Positions 1 to 9,575 of a stretch of 64,000 bases of DNA are shown piece after piece; position 1 is the stretch's first letter, and every line of letters starts with the position of its first letter. Source of the DNA: Sulfitobacter litoralis (GTDB lineage Bacteria; Pseudomonadota; Alphaproteobacteria; Rhodobacterales; Rhodobacteraceae). The stretch covers positions 62,001-126,000 of the forward strand of contig NZ_FNJD01000003.1 of assembly GCF_900103185.1 (NCBI RefSeq), read 5' to 3'. A program made the translations under genes and the position numbers. The notes under the pieces are model-generated. The model was not told the origin of the DNA, did no database searches, and saw only the letters and a program-made list of their open reading frames with translations.

Positions 1-1223
1 AGATCACCCCGACCGACCCCGATGAAGACCGCGTCCGCGCCGCAGTGACCGTGAACCAGACCGGCCATGACATGCGCATCAGCGGCACACCGACCGACCT
101 GAGCAGCGCCTATGCCGCGGGTCTGCTGGGCCTGTCGCTTGATCAGATGACAGTGGGGGATGAAACTTTTGGCCCCGATAACGCGACGTGGAACGTGGTG
201 CTCAATGACGTCGAATATCTGTCGAAATCGGTACTGACGGACATGCGCGCCTATGCGCAAGACGGCTCCGTCGCGTCGATGACCTTTGATATGCGGTTCA
301 AAGACCCCGAAGAGCCCGCCATTGCAACGCTCAATGGCACGTCGGCCAATATGACCTTTGACGGCGACGGGCGATTGCCGTTGGGTGTGGCGCGGGCCAG
401 CGATATGGCAGCGATGCTGCGGTCTGGCATGACCGGCGCAGGCACGCTCGCAAGCGGCAACAGCACGCTGACGGTGGATATCGAAGACCCAGATAATGGC
501 AATATGTCCGCCGCAGTCGCGTCTGAAGGCGGCCGCTTGACGGTTGAAACCAGCGCCGACGGGATGAGCTATGCCGGTTCGCGTCAGGGGATGGCCCTGT
601 CTGTGCAGCCGCAGCAGTTCCCATTTCTGCTGTCCTTCGGCCTCGACAATGCGGCGTTCAATCTCAGCGCGCCGGTGCTCAAGACCGATGATGCGCAGGA
701 CGTGGCGCTTGGGTTGAACCTTGAAGGGTTCACCATGTCGGATATGGTCTGGGGCATGATCAACCCCCAAGGCACCCTGCCCCGTGATCCTGCGAACCTG
801 TCGCTGGATGTCTCGGGCAAGGCACGCCTGTTAATGGATTACTTTGACCCCGAAGCCGCGACCAGAATGGCCGAGACCGGACAGGTGCCAGCACAGCTGG
901 ATAGCGTGAATCTGAATGCGCTGATCGTGGATGCACTGGGGGCCAAGCTGACCGGCAATGGCGCGGTCACGTTCGAGCATGACGAGAATGACCCGACGGC
1001 CCTCAAGCCGTCGGGCGCTGTGGACGTCAAGCTGGTGGGTGGGAACACCTTGATCGATACGTTGGTGTCCTCGGGCTTGCTGCCTGCCCAGATGGCGATG
1101 GGTGCGCGTATGATGATGGGCATGTTCGCCGTCCCGGCCGAGGGTGAAGAGGATACGCTGAAATCCAAGCTCGAATTCACCCGCGACGGGCAAATCCTCG
1201 CCAATGGTCAGCGGATCAAGTAA
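1..1223 (+). CDS. DUF2125 domain-containing protein, 5'-truncated by the window edge
   Basis: The reading frame is open from the first bases, so the true start lies upstream and only the C-terminal 400 or so residues are present. The protein is rich in beta-strand-like repeats, with alternating Ala, Gly, Leu and Asp and almost no cysteine. It resembles the DUF2125 family of alphaproteobacteria, whose members are normally about 500 residues with an N-terminal signal peptide (not visible here). It ends in a TAA before a 95-base gap and then pmbA. Family function is unknown; an envelope location is inferred from family knowledge only. Confidence 0.72.
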   Translation, partial: ITPTDPDEDRVRAAVTVNQTGHDMRISGTPTDLSSAYAAGLLGLSLDQMTVGDETFGPDNATWNVVLNDVEYLSKSVLTDMRAYAQDGSVASMTFDMRFKDPEEPAIATLNGTSANMTFDGDGRLPLGVARASDMAAMLRSGMTGAGTLASGNSTLTVDIEDPDNGNMSAAVASEGGRLTVETSADGMSYAGSRQGMALSVQPQQFPFLLSFGLDNAAFNLSAPVLKTDDAQDVALGLNLEGFTMSDMVWGMINPQGTLPRDPANLSLDVSGKARLLMDYFDPEAATRMAETGQVPAQLDSVNLNALIVDALGAKLTGNGAVTFEHDENDPTALKPSGAVDVKLVGGNTLIDTLVSSGLLPAQMAMGARMMMGMFAVPAEGEEDTLKSKLEFTRDGQILANGQRIK

Positions 1224-1318
1224 CCCTTCGCGGCCACGGCCCTCTAGCGACTGGCGTCCCTTGCGCAGCTGCGGCAGGGGCGCTAGCAGTCTTTCACCCA
1301 TTCAAGGAGTATCCCCCC

Positions 1319-2665
1319 ATGTCGCAAACCATTGAGGCGCTGACCAAGTCGTTGCTGCATGCCGCCCGTCAAGCGGGTGCGGATAGTGCTGATGCGATGG
1401 CCGTGCGCGGAACTTCGGTGAACGTCGATGTGCGTGGTGGGGTGCTGGAGCAGGCCGAACGGGCCGAGGGCGTCGATATCGGGCTGCGGGTTTTTGTCGG
1501 GCAACGCTCGGCCAATGTCTCTGCGTCCGACACATCGGACCGCACGATAGAGGAAATGGCGATCCGCGCAGTGGCGATGGCGAAAGAGGCCCCCGAAGAT
1601 CCCTACATCGGCCTTGCCGATCCCGACCAGCTGGCGACCGATTGGGATGTCGAGGCGCTTGAGCTTTACGACCCCGCGCCGGAACCTTCGCCCGAAGCGC
1701 TGCAAGAGGATGCCGCCCGCGCCGAGGCCGCAGGGCTGGCCGTCAAGGGTGTCAGTCAGGTGCAATCTGCGGGTGCGGGCTATGGCGCGCAGCAGGTATT
1801 TATGGCGGCCAGCAACGGGTTCGAAGGCGGATACCGCCGTACCGACCGCGGGCTGTCCTGCGTCGCAATCGCCGGCACCGGCACGGGGATGGAGCGGGAC
1901 TATGACGGCGACAGCCGCATCTTCCAGACCGACCTGCGCAGCCCCGAAGACATCGGCACCAAAGCCGGTGAGCGCGTTCTTGAACGCATGGGCGCACGCA
2001 AGCCGCCCACGGGGGCCTATCCGGTATTGTTTGACGAACGCATTTCCTCTGCCCTGATCGGGCACCTGCTGTCGGCCATCAGCGGCAGCGCGATCGCGCG
2101 TGGCGCTTCATGGCTGCGCGATGCTATGGGTGATCAGGTTCTTCCCAAAGGCCTGTCCCTGATCGAAGACCCCTTTCGTCCCCGCGTCGCAGGCTCGCGC
2201 CCCTTTGATGGCGAAGGCCTTCCCACATCGCGCCGTACCATCGTTGAAGACGGGATATTGCAGGGCTGGACACTTGATCTCGCGACGGCCCGCAAGCTGG
2301 GGCTGACCCCGACTGGCAACGCGGCACGCGGCACCGGATCGAACCCCGGTCCGGCCACTTGGAACATCGCGCTGTCCCAAGGCGACGCCACCCGTGCTGA
2401 CCTGATCCGCGATATGGGCACCGGCCTACTTGTGACCTCGATGATCGGCTCTACGATCAATCCAAATACAGGCGACTATTCACGTGGGGCGTCTGGCCTG
2501 TGGATCGAGAATGGCGAGATCACCCATGCGATCAACGAATGCACCATCGCGGGCAACTTGCGTGACATGTTGCAATCGATCGTGCCGGCCAATGATGCGC
2601 GCGCACATCTGAGCCGCGTCGTGCCGTCCTTGCTTGTCTCGGGAATGACCCTTGCCGGCGCTTAA
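1319..2665 (+). CDS. pmbA: TldD/PmbA family protein (TldE-type metallopeptidase subunit)
   Basis: A 448-residue protein, matching the usual 446-450 residues of PmbA/TldE. In E. coli TldD and TldE form a heterodimeric metalloprotease that degrades unfolded peptides, trims microcin B17 and degrades the CcdA antitoxin; the zinc-binding subunit is TldD, whose HExxxH motif I do not see here, which fits TldE. Visible family features are the N-terminal domain with GADSADAMAVRG-type sequence and the C-terminal segment with GTGSNPGPATWNI near residue 342. The ATG start is preceded by AAGGAG (SD) at about 1304-1309. It overlaps the next gene by 14 bases, so the two are probably co-translated. Confidence 0.93.
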   Translation: MSQTIEALTKSLLHAARQAGADSADAMAVRGTSVNVDVRGGVLEQAERAEGVDIGLRVFVGQRSANVSASDTSDRTIEEMAIRAVAMAKEAPEDPYIGLADPDQLATDWDVEALELYDPAPEPSPEALQEDAARAEAAGLAVKGVSQVQSAGAGYGAQQVFMAASNGFEGGYRRTDRGLSCVAIAGTGTGMERDYDGDSRIFQTDLRSPEDIGTKAGERVLERMGARKPPTGAYPVLFDERISSALIGHLLSAISGSAIARGASWLRDAMGDQVLPKGLSLIEDPFRPRVAGSRPFDGEGLPTSRRTIVEDGILQGWTLDLATARKLGLTPTGNAARGTGSNPGPATWNIALSQGDATRADLIRDMGTGLLVTSMIGSTINPNTGDYSRGASGLWIENGEITHAINECTIAGNLRDMLQSIVPANDARAHLSRVVPSLLVSGMTLAGA

Positions 2666-3446
2666 TGACCTCTCCCTCCTGATAGAGGCCGCGCACCGAT
2701 CCGGCGAGATTGCGACCTCTTTCAGCGGCAAAACCGCGCAGCGTTGGGACAAGCCCGACGAGGCCGGCCCCGTGACCGAGGCGGACCTTGCAGTCAATGC
2801 GATGTTGCACCAGACGCTGACAAAGGCCCGTCCGGATTATGGCTGGCTGTCCGAAGAAAGCGACGATGGCCCGCAGCGCCTGGGGCAGCGCGATCTCTTT
2901 ATCATTGATCCCATTGATGGCACGCGCAGCTTTATCGAAGGGTCCGACACATGGTCCCATTCACTTGCCATCTCGCGGAACGGGAAGATCACGGCAGCTG
3001 TGGTGTTTTTGCCCATGCTGGACCGGCTCTATGCGGCGGCTACGGGGCGTGGCGCGACGCTGAACGGCCAACCGATTGCCGTCTCCGACATCGCCACCTT
3101 GTCCGAGGCCACCGTGCTGGCAACCAAACCGGTGATGGAAATGCAGCATTGGGCCAAGGGCGACCCCGGCTTCAAACGCGCGCACCGTCCCTCGCTGGCC
3201 TATCGGCTGGGGCTGGTGGGACAGGGCCGGTTTGATGGCATGGTCACGCTGCGCAAAAGCTGGGAATGGGACATCGCCGCGGGCGCGCTGATTGTCACCG
3301 AAGCAGGCGGGCAGTGCACTGACCGCACGGGGCAGCCGCTGCGGTTCAACAACCCCGATCCGCGTCTGAACGGTGTGGTCGCGGGGGGCGGTGCCGTCCA
3401 TGCGGCGCTGCTAAGCGGCCTTGCCCAGACCCAAGCCACCCCGTAG
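2652..3446 (+). CDS. cysQ: Inositol monophosphatase / 3'(2'),5'-bisphosphate nucleotidase family (CysQ-like)
   Basis: A 264-residue Mg-dependent, Li-sensitive phosphatase of the FIG superfamily. Metal-site motifs are visible: WLSEES with E68-E69, DPIDGT at residues 86-91, and WEWDIAAG with D207. Family members hydrolyse inositol monophosphates or 3'-phosphoadenosine 5'-phosphate; CysQ types recycle PAP from sulfate assimilation. Sequence alone does not settle the substrate, so CysQ is the preferred but not certain name. Start is the TTG at 2652, inside the end of pmbA, with a weak GGGA ahead of it. Downstream is DUF4170, then Kdo transfer and LpxK, a gene order shared by many Rhodobacteraceae. 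Confidence 0.88.
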   Translation: MPALNDLSLLIEAAHRSGEIATSFSGKTAQRWDKPDEAGPVTEADLAVNAMLHQTLTKARPDYGWLSEESDDGPQRLGQRDLFIIDPIDGTRSFIEGSDTWSHSLAISRNGKITAAVVFLPMLDRLYAAATGRGATLNGQPIAVSDIATLSEATVLATKPVMEMQHWAKGDPGFKRAHRPSLAYRLGLVGQGRFDGMVTLRKSWEWDIAAGALIVTEAGGQCTDRTGQPLRFNNPDPRLNGVVAGGGAVHAALLSGLAQTQATP

Positions 3447-3488
3447 ATTGCGCCCAAGGCCATCTGTTTGAAAACAAAGGATCGCGAT

Positions 3489-3731
3489 ATGACCCAACGC
3501 CTGCACCTCGTTTTCGGGGGTGAATTGATTTCGCCCACCGGCACCGCGTTCAAGAACGTCGATGACATCCACGTCGTTGGGATCTTCCCGAACTATGCCA
3601 GCGCCTATGACGCTTGGAAAAACGAAGCACAGCGCACGGTCGATAACGCGCATATGCGGTACTTTATCGCGCATCTGCACCGTCTGCGCGACGAAGAAGC
3701 TGCAGCGTCCTCTACCGAAGAACTGGGGTAA
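3489..3731 (+). CDS. DUF4170 domain-containing protein
   Basis: A small 80-residue soluble protein with the DUF4170 signature: an N-terminal strand LHLVFGGELI followed by DIHVVGIFPNYASAYDAWKNEAQ. I chose ATG at 3489 because AAGGA lies 8 bases upstream; a TTG at 3468 would add seven residues. Function is unknown. It sits tightly between the CysQ-like phosphatase and the WaaA-like gene (6-base gap to the latter), so co-expression with lipopolysaccharide-core genes is likely, but a direct role there is only inference. Confidence 0.85.
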   Translation: MTQRLHLVFGGELISPTGTAFKNVDDIHVVGIFPNYASAYDAWKNEAQRTVDNAHMRYFIAHLHRLRDEEAAASSTEELG

Positions 3732-3737
3732 ACTCTG

Positions 3738-4967
3738 ATGGCGCGGTCGCTTGGGTTGTCAGCCTATCGCGCCTTTACCAGCCGCGGGGGCGTGCCGCCA
3801 TTCACCCCCGTGGACAAGCGCCCCGAAGGCGAACTTGTCTGGTGCCACGCGCCCGAGCCCGGCAGCTTGTTCGCGATACAAGACCTCGCCATACGGCTTT
3901 GCCGTAGCCGTCCGGGGCTGAGTGTTCTGATCACCGTCCCCCAAGCCTCGACGCCGGTGGACCTGCAGCCGTGTAGCGAGGCAGACGTGCTGATCGATAC
4001 CCTGCCCGAAGACCACCCGGCGCTCGCCAAGACCTTTATCGATTACTGGCAGCCCGATGCTTGTGTCTGGGCGTGGGGGCGTCTGCAGCCGAATATGATC
4101 GCAGAGATGACCACACATGCCTGTCCGATGTTCCTGATCGACGCCGACAGCGACGGCTTTGACGGACGGCGCGACCGTTGGCTGCGCGATCTGACCCGCG
4201 ATCTGCTGATGCATTTCTCGGCCATCATGACGCGATCGGACGCGGGGCTGCAGCGGCTGGTCCGGCTGGGACTGGCCCGCAAAGACATAGAGCGGACCCC
4301 CGCACTGCAAGCCGGCGGACGTGTGCTGCCCTGTATGGACTCTGATCTCGCGGATTTGTCGGCAGCGGCTGTTGGGCGCCCGATCTGGTTTGCCAATCAG
4401 GTGCTCGAAGGAGAGCTGAACACGGTGCTCACTGCGCACCGTCAGGGTCTGCGTTTGTCGCACCGCTTGCTGCTGATCCTCGCGCCCGCCGACCCCAAAC
4501 AGGCCGATGCTTTCGCGCAGCGCATGGACGATCAGAACTTTCGCGTGCTGCGATGGGGTGATGCGGGCTATCCCGACGCCTCGACCCAAGTGATGATCGC
4601 CGATGATCCGGCAGAGATCGGGCTGTTCTACCGGCTGGCGCCTGTGTCCTTTCTGGGGAATTCCTTGATCAACGGCAGCGGCGGCTGTGATCCGTTCGAG
4701 GCCGCCGCATTAGGATCGGCTGTGCTTTACGGGCCCAAGGTCCGGCGTTATCTGCCGCTTTATACCCGTCTCGCTGCCGAAGGTGCCGCGCGTATCGTGA
4801 ATGACGCAACGGCCCTTGGCACCGCCGTGACCCGTCTGATCGCGCCGGATCAGGCCGCTACGATGGCGCAGGCGGGGTGGGATGTCATCAGCCGTGGTGC
4901 CGCCGTTACCGACAGGGTGATCGACCTTGTGCAAGAAACGCTTGATCAGCGAGAGGCCAAGCCATGA
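3738..4967 (+). CDS. waaA: 3-deoxy-D-manno-octulosonic acid (Kdo) transferase-like glycosyltransferase (GT30 fold)
   Basis: A 409-residue two-domain glycosyltransferase. WaaA/KdtA adds Kdo from CMP-Kdo to lipid IVA at the inner face of the cytoplasmic membrane. The C-terminal half keeps a GT30-like nucleotide-sugar region: [23 protein letters not shown], compare the usual GGHNPLEPA element, split here around residues 312-334. The N-terminal acceptor domain starts WCHAPEPGS at residues 35-43, where typical WaaA has W-H-A-V-S-V-G-E; the expected catalytic Glu position is Ser43. No N-terminal membrane helix is evident, unlike E. coli WaaA. It overlaps lpxK by 4 bases, which supports a lipid A/Kdo role. 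Exact sugar and acceptor are unproven. Confidence 0.8.
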   Translation: MARSLGLSAYRAFTSRGGVPPFTPVDKRPEGELVWCHAPEPGSLFAIQDLAIRLCRSRPGLSVLITVPQASTPVDLQPCSEADVLIDTLPEDHPALAKTFIDYWQPDACVWAWGRLQPNMIAEMTTHACPMFLIDADSDGFDGRRDRWLRDLTRDLLMHFSAIMTRSDAGLQRLVRLGLARKDIERTPALQAGGRVLPCMDSDLADLSAAAVGRPIWFANQVLEGELNTVLTAHRQGLRLSHRLLLILAPADPKQADAFAQRMDDQNFRVLRWGDAGYPDASTQVMIADDPAEIGLFYRLAPVSFLGNSLINGSGGCDPFEAAALGSAVLYGPKVRRYLPLYTRLAAEGAARIVNDATALGTAVTRLIAPDQAATMAQAGWDVISRGAAVTDRVIDLVQETLDQREAKP

Positions 4968-5956
4968 AACGCGCCCCCGCCTTTTGGCACCGCCCGACAC
5001 CCGATTGGCGCGCACGCCTGCTGCACCCCTTGGGCGCGCTTTACGCCAGGGCCACTGCACGACGGCTGGCGGCGGGCACACCGTTGCGTCTGGATATTCC
5101 GGTGGTCTGCGTCGGCAATATCAATGCTGGCGGCACGGGCAAGACACCAACAGTCATGGCCGTCGTCGAACATCTGCGTGACAAGTATCACACGCCCCAT
5201 GTGGTTTCGCGCGGGTATGGTGGTACGCTAAAAGGACCGGTGCAGGTGGACCCCTCGCGCCACAGTGCCGCGCAGGTGGGGGATGAACCGCTGCTGCTGG
5301 CTGCTTTTGCTGATGTCTGGGTCGCGCAAGATCGCGCCGCGGGCGCACAGGCTGCTGCGGATGCGGGGGCGTCAGTGATTGTGATGGACGACGGATTTCA
5401 GAACCCCGCGCTGCATCAGGACCTGTCGATCGTGGTGGTGGATGCGGCCAAGGGGTTTGGCAACGGGCTGTGTCTGCCGGCAGGCCCCTTGCGCGAACCC
5501 GTCGCTACGGGTCTGGCCCGTGCGGATATCATACTGTCCATCGGCAATGCGCAAGATCAGGCGCAATTCGATACCACAGGGCTGCCCCAAGAATTGCCGC
5601 ATGTCCGTGCCGAACTCGCCCCGCTACAAACGGGGATGGATTGGTCCGACACGCGGGCGCTGGCATTTGCAGGGATCGGCCACCCCGAGAAATTCTTTGC
5701 CACCCTGCGCGATCTCGGGGCCGAGATTGTCCACGCCGAAGCGCTGGAGGATCACCAGCCGCTGAACCCCGCCTTGATGGGACGGCTTGAGGCTGACGCT
5801 GCCTTGCGGGGGGCACAGCTGGTCACAACGGAAAAAGACGCGGTGCGTCTGCCCGCGTCTTTCAGAATGAAGGTGATAACCCTGCCAGTGCGTCTGAAGT
5901 TCGATCCTGAAAACGCGCTATTTGGGGCGTTAGACCAACTGTCGAAACCCAAATAG
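4964..5956 (+). CDS. lpxK: Tetraacyldisaccharide 4'-kinase
   Basis: LpxK phosphorylates the 4' position of the lipid A disaccharide precursor on the cytoplasmic face of the inner membrane. The 330-residue length is typical. The P-loop reads [12 protein letters not shown], residues 51-62, the family-characteristic Walker A with K60. Further family segments are SRGYGG (about residue 83) and [12 protein letters not shown] (about residue 141), containing the catalytic-region aspartates. The ATG overlaps the waaA-like stop (ATGA), indicating translational coupling. It ends the plus-strand run, and CaiB converges on it from the right. Confidence 0.95.
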   Translation: MKRAPAFWHRPTPDWRARLLHPLGALYARATARRLAAGTPLRLDIPVVCVGNINAGGTGKTPTVMAVVEHLRDKYHTPHVVSRGYGGTLKGPVQVDPSRHSAAQVGDEPLLLAAFADVWVAQDRAAGAQAAADAGASVIVMDDGFQNPALHQDLSIVVVDAAKGFGNGLCLPAGPLREPVATGLARADIILSIGNAQDQAQFDTTGLPQELPHVRAELAPLQTGMDWSDTRALAFAGIGHPEKFFATLRDLGAEIVHAEALEDHQPLNPALMGRLEADAALRGAQLVTTEKDAVRLPASFRMKVITLPVRLKFDPENALFGALDQLSKPK

Positions 5957-6002
5957 CACGCCGGACCCTGCAACCAGGCTCCGGCTGCGATTTGCGTGTG
6001 AC

Positions 6003-7115
6003 CTAGTCGTCCTGACCCAGCTTTGGCGCTGCACGATGCAAAGCCAGCTCGGCGCCCGAAAATTTGAACGGCGACCGGATGCCCGGCACCCCGTCCAGTT
6101 CGACCTTCAAGCCACGCGCGATGACTTGGGGGTCTTCGAACATATCGGCCATATCGTTGATCGGCCCTGCCGGCACGCCCTCTGCCTCGCAGGCGGCGAG
6201 CAGATCGTCACGGGTGCGCTGACTGGTGGCCCCTGTCAAACGGCGGATCATCTCGGGGCGGTTGGCGACGCGGTCGGCATTCTTGGCATAGTCAGCCGAG
6301 GTTGCCATGTCATCCAGCCCCAACATCCGGCACAGCCGTTGGAACTGCCCGTCATTGCCCGTGGCAATGATCAGATGCCCGTCAGAGGATTCGAACACCT
6401 CGTAGGGGGTCAGGTTCGGGTGCGCATTGCCCATCCGCGTGGGCGCATTGCCCGTTGTCAGATAGTTCATCGCCTGATTGCCCGTGACCGCAACAGCACA
6501 ATCCAGCAACGCCATATCAATATGCTGGCCCACACCGGTCTGGCCACGCTGGTGCACCGCTGCAAGAATGGCCGTGGTGGCATAGATACCGGTAAAGATA
6601 TCCGTGATCGCCATCCCGTGTTTCTGGGGCTGGCGGTCGGGTTCACCGGTAATCGACATCAGGCCGGACATGCCTTGGATGATGAAATCATAGCCCGCGC
6701 GATGCGCATAGGGCCCGTCCTGACCGAAACCGGTAATCGAACAATAGATCAGCTTGGGGAACTGCTTGGACAAGCTGGCATAATCCATCCCGTATTTCGC
6801 AAGCCCACCGGTTTTGAAATTCTCGATCAGGATATCGGCATCGGCCAAAAGCTCTTTCATCTTGGCCTGACCTTCATCAGTGGTCAGATCGACCACAACC
6901 GACGCTTTGCCCCGATTGGCCGAATGAAAATACGAGGCAGATTTATCCTCGTCGCGTTCAATGAACGGAGGCCCCCACTGGCGGGTGTCGTCGCCCGCCG
7001 GGCTCTCAACTTTGATGACCTCGCAGCCGAGATCCGAAAGGGTCTGGCCGGCCCAGGGGCCTGCCAGAATACGAGCCAGCTCAATAACCTTGAGCCCTGC
7101 CAGCGGGGCCGCCAT
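6003..7115 (-). CDS. CaiB/BaiF family CoA-transferase (class III)
   Basis: A 370-residue class III CoA-transferase. The N-terminal PLAGLKVIELARILAGPWAGQ segment and VIKVESPAGDDTR are hallmarks of the family, and D172 in AITDIFTG matches the aspartate that forms the acyl-CoA anhydride (Asp169 of formyl-CoA transferase). Family members move CoA between carboxylic acids such as oxalate/formate, succinate/mesaconate or carnitine; the pair used here cannot be read from sequence. Start ATG overlaps the stop of the upstream dsbA-like gene (TAATG), so the two are translationally coupled although the functions look unrelated. Confidence 0.93.
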   Translation of the reverse strand: MAAPLAGLKVIELARILAGPWAGQTLSDLGCEVIKVESPAGDDTRQWGPPFIERDEDKSASYFHSANRGKASVVVDLTTDEGQAKMKELLADADILIENFKTGGLAKYGMDYASLSKQFPKLIYCSITGFGQDGPYAHRAGYDFIIQGMSGLMSITGEPDRQPQKHGMAITDIFTGIYATTAILAAVHQRGQTGVGQHIDMALLDCAVAVTGNQAMNYLTTGNAPTRMGNAHPNLTPYEVFESSDGHLIIATGNDGQFQRLCRMLGLDDMATSADYAKNADRVANRPEMIRRLTGATSQRTRDDLLAACEAEGVPAGPINDMADMFEDPQVIARGLKVELDGVPGIRSPFKFSGAELALHRAAPKLGQDD

Positions 7116-7825
7116 TATTCTTCCAATGCTGCGTCGATGATCTCTTTCATCTCGGCATAGGGCATGTTGGAATATTTCTTGCCGTTGATCAGAAAGCTAG
7201 GCGTGCTGGTGATGTCGTCCGCCTTTTGGTTTTCTTCCCACCATGCGACCAGCGACTGTGCTTTTTCACCGTCCTGAAGGCAGGCATCCAGTTCTTCGTT
7301 ATCCAAGCCGGCAAGGCGGCCGATCTTGCGCAGCTCTTCGACGATAGCTGTGGGCTCTCCGGCGCGGACCCATTCGGATTGGCCGGCATAGATCATGTCG
7401 GTGATGCCAAAGAACTTGTCCTCGCCCCCGCAGCGCGACACCATCGAGGCCCAGAGACCGTAGCGGTCAAAATAAACCTCGCGGTACGTAAAGCCGATTT
7501 TGTCGTTGTCGATGTAATCCGCCTTGAGCTGCTGGAACGGGCCTTGGTCAAAGGCGGCGCAGTGCGGGCAGGTGTAAGAGGCGTATTCGATGATCTGAAC
7601 AGCTGAATCGGGATTACCCAGTGTCATGTCCTCAATAGCAGCGGTTTCGGCAGTCGTTTCGGACGAAGCGGTGTCTGCTTTATCCGCGCTTGCTGTTTGT
7701 GCGTTGGCTGCGCTGACCAGAGGGGTGATCTGCGTGCTATCCACGGCATTCGTACCGCTGAAAGCGTACCAGCCACCTGCGGCGGCCACGGCAACAGCGG
7801 CAAGGATGGGGAATGTCGGTTTCAT
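7115..7825 (-). CDS. DsbA family thiol:disulfide oxidoreductase, membrane-anchored or exported
   Basis: A 236-residue DsbA-like protein. It begins with a hydrophobic segment (residues 4-22) that could be a signal peptide or an uncleaved anchor, followed by an Ala/Thr/Ser-rich linker of about 45 residues. The thioredoxin fold follows, with CPHC at residues 86-89. A cis-proline region TPSFLING lies near residue 210. Such proteins oxidise or isomerise disulfides in periplasmic substrates. It lies 13 bases downstream of dciA and overlaps CaiB. This dciA-dsbA arrangement divergent from mutY is familiar in Rhodobacteraceae. Confidence 0.92.
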   Translation of the reverse strand: MKPTFPILAAVAVAAAGGWYAFSGTNAVDSTQITPLVSAANAQTASADKADTASSETTAETAAIEDMTLGNPDSAVQIIEYASYTCPHCAAFDQGPFQQLKADYIDNDKIGFTYREVYFDRYGLWASMVSRCGGEDKFFGITDMIYAGQSEWVRAGEPTAIVEELRKIGRLAGLDNEELDACLQDGEKAQSLVAWWEENQKADDITSTPSFLINGKKYSNMPYAEMKEIIDAALEE

Positions 7826-7838
7826 GTGATTTCCTTTT

Positions 7839-8348
7839 TCAGCGTTTGGTCTTGTTCAATATGTTCTCGCCCAGACGTGCAAGTGCATCGCGCAGGGCGT
7901 CGTTCGCGACAGGGCCGACGGTTTCGACAGCGCGCTGATGCAAAACGGGATCGTTCGGCGGTTCGGGATGGGTCTTGGGTTGTGGTGCAAAGGCGACCTG
8001 CCCTTCGGCAAAGCCCGTCGCGGCGGTCTGTGTCACCCGCACCCGCGCAATCGCGTTAAAGCCGTAGATGGCGTTTACCTTGGCGCGCAGTTGTTCTTTT
8101 TGCATTTCCAGCATCGGCGCATTCGCCCCGGTCGTCAGCAAGGTCAACGTCGCCCCCATGCCGCCCCGGCCATAGCTTACCTCAACGGGGCGCGAAATGG
8201 CCGCGGTGTCTTGGCCCACGATCTCGGCCCATTGGGTCAGCAGGCGGGACTGGGCAAAACCACGGGTTTCGCTCGCCTGACGGATCTTGGCCGAAAGCAG
8301 GCTATCGGTCCTTTTGAACCCTTTTGTACTGGTACGCCGTGGCGCCAT
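7839..8348 (-). CDS. dciA: DUF721 / DciA family protein (replicative helicase loader candidate)
   Basis: A 169-residue protein using ATG at 8348, preceded by GGGAAAGA; an in-frame upstream start at 8414 is less likely because it adds 22 basic, unconserved residues and runs toward mutY. The N-terminal helical domain (SLLSAKIRQASETRGF, LLTQWAEIVGQDTA) and the strand-rich middle with ANAPMLEMQKEQLRAKVNA match DUF721. In other bacteria DciA interacts with DnaB and helps load it onto DNA, replacing DnaC/DnaI. That role is family knowledge. The C-terminal 60 residues are proline- and acid-rich and probably disordered. Confidence 0.85.
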   Translation of the reverse strand: MAPRRTSTKGFKRTDSLLSAKIRQASETRGFAQSRLLTQWAEIVGQDTAAISRPVEVSYGRGGMGATLTLLTTGANAPMLEMQKEQLRAKVNAIYGFNAIARVRVTQTAATGFAEGQVAFAPQPKTHPEPPNDPVLHQRAVETVGPVANDALRDALARLGENILNKTKR

Positions 8349-8432
8349 GACTATCTTTCCCGAATGACTAGCCACAACATAGCGATCCCGCCTCGTATCA
8401 CCAGCCATACCCAACCGAAAAGGTTATAAACA

Positions 8433-9497
8433 TTGCGTGACACCGACCCCTCCGGCGACCTCCCGCTGATCCTTCTGGAGTGGTACGATGTACATGCCCG
8501 TGCGATGCCGTGGCGGACACCTCCGGCGGACCGTGCGGCCGGCGTGCGCCCCGATCCCTATCGTATCTGGCTGAGCGAGGTGATGTTGCAGCAAACCACG
8601 GTTGCGACGGTGCGCGACTATTTCCAACGGTTTACGGCACGCTGGCCTACTGTGGTTGATCTAGCGGCGGCGGCGGATGCCGATGTGATGGGGGAATGGG
8701 CTGGCTTGGGGTATTACGCCCGCGCCCGCAACCTGCTGAAATGCGCCCGCGCCGTGGTGGCCGAGCATGACGGCCAGTTCCCCGCCGATCACGCCGCCCT
8801 GCTACAGCTACCAGGGATTGGGCCCTATACCGCTGCGGCCGTATCCTCTATCGCGTTTGATCTGCCGTTCACGGTGCTGGATGGCAATGTCGAACGGGTG
8901 ATGGCGCGGCTTTATGACATTCACACGCCACTGCCCGCCGCCAAGCCCGACCTCATGACACGTGCAGAGGTGCTGACCCCAGCCATCCGCCCCGGAGATT
9001 ACGCACAAGCGGTGATGGATCTGGGGGCCACGATCTGCACGCCGAAATCCCCTGCCTGCGGCATTTGCCCGTGGCGCGATCCCTGCCTTGCCCGCCGCAA
9101 CGGCACCGCAGCCGAGCTGCCAAAGAAGACCCCGAAAAAGCCGAAACCGATCCGGCATGGTACCGTTTATCTGGGGCAGCGGGCGGACGGGGCATGGCTG
9201 CTTGAGACGCGCCCGGACAAAGGATTGCTGGGCGGTATGCTTGGTTGGCCCGGCACCGACTGGATCAACGCCGACACCCCGCGCCCGACCGGCACGCCGC
9301 CTGCTTCCGCCGACTGGCAGCCGCTCGCGGGAGAGGTGCGCCATACCTTTACTCATTTCCACCTGATGCTGACCGTCATACACGCGCCCCTACCGGCCGA
9401 GGCGGATCCGAAGCGCGGGCATTTTGTTGCGCCGGACAACTTCCGCCCCTCGGATCTGCCCACCGTGATGCGCAAAGCCTATGACTTGCTACGGTAG
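8433..9497 (+). CDS. mutY: A/G-specific adenine DNA glycosylase
   Basis: MutY removes adenine mispaired with 8-oxoguanine. The 354-residue protein has catalytic E49 in SEVMLQQT, the helix-hairpin-helix LPGIGPYTAAAV (about residues 126-137), catalytic D150 in VLDGNVERV, and a [4Fe-4S] loop with Cys202, 209, 212 and 218 (C-x6-C-x2-C-x5-C). The C-terminal NUDIX-like domain includes LLGGMLGWPG and the FTHFHL strand. The start is TTG at 8433, with AAAAGG about 9 bases upstream. It is divergent from dciA, sharing an 84-base promoter region. Confidence 0.96.
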   Translation: MRDTDPSGDLPLILLEWYDVHARAMPWRTPPADRAAGVRPDPYRIWLSEVMLQQTTVATVRDYFQRFTARWPTVVDLAAAADADVMGEWAGLGYYARARNLLKCARAVVAEHDGQFPADHAALLQLPGIGPYTAAAVSSIAFDLPFTVLDGNVERVMARLYDIHTPLPAAKPDLMTRAEVLTPAIRPGDYAQAVMDLGATICTPKSPACGICPWRDPCLARRNGTAAELPKKTPKKPKPIRHGTVYLGQRADGAWLLETRPDKGLLGGMLGWPGTDWINADTPRPTGTPPASADWQPLAGEVRHTFTHFHLMLTVIHAPLPAEADPKRGHFVAPDNFRPSDLPTVMRKAYDLLR

Positions 9498-9575
9498 CGG
9501 CTGCACGTCATAGTTTATCGCAGCCAAACTTGTGCCCGTCCATCGGGGCCAGACACCCTCAAAAGGCCGTGCAGC

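Noticed and set aside
5957..6002. Hairpin between lpxK and the CaiB-type gene
   Set aside because: Only a 6-bp stem with a 14-base loop and no T-run, too weak to call a terminator.
6380..6400. tRNA-like GGATTCGAACACC string
   Set aside because: It resembles the T-arm of a tRNA, but lies inside the CaiB-type coding sequence and no acceptor or anticodon stems fold around it.
6036..7160. 374-residue plus-strand frame opposite the CaiB-type gene
   Set aside because: The minus-strand frame has the full CoA-transferase pattern; the plus frame has none.
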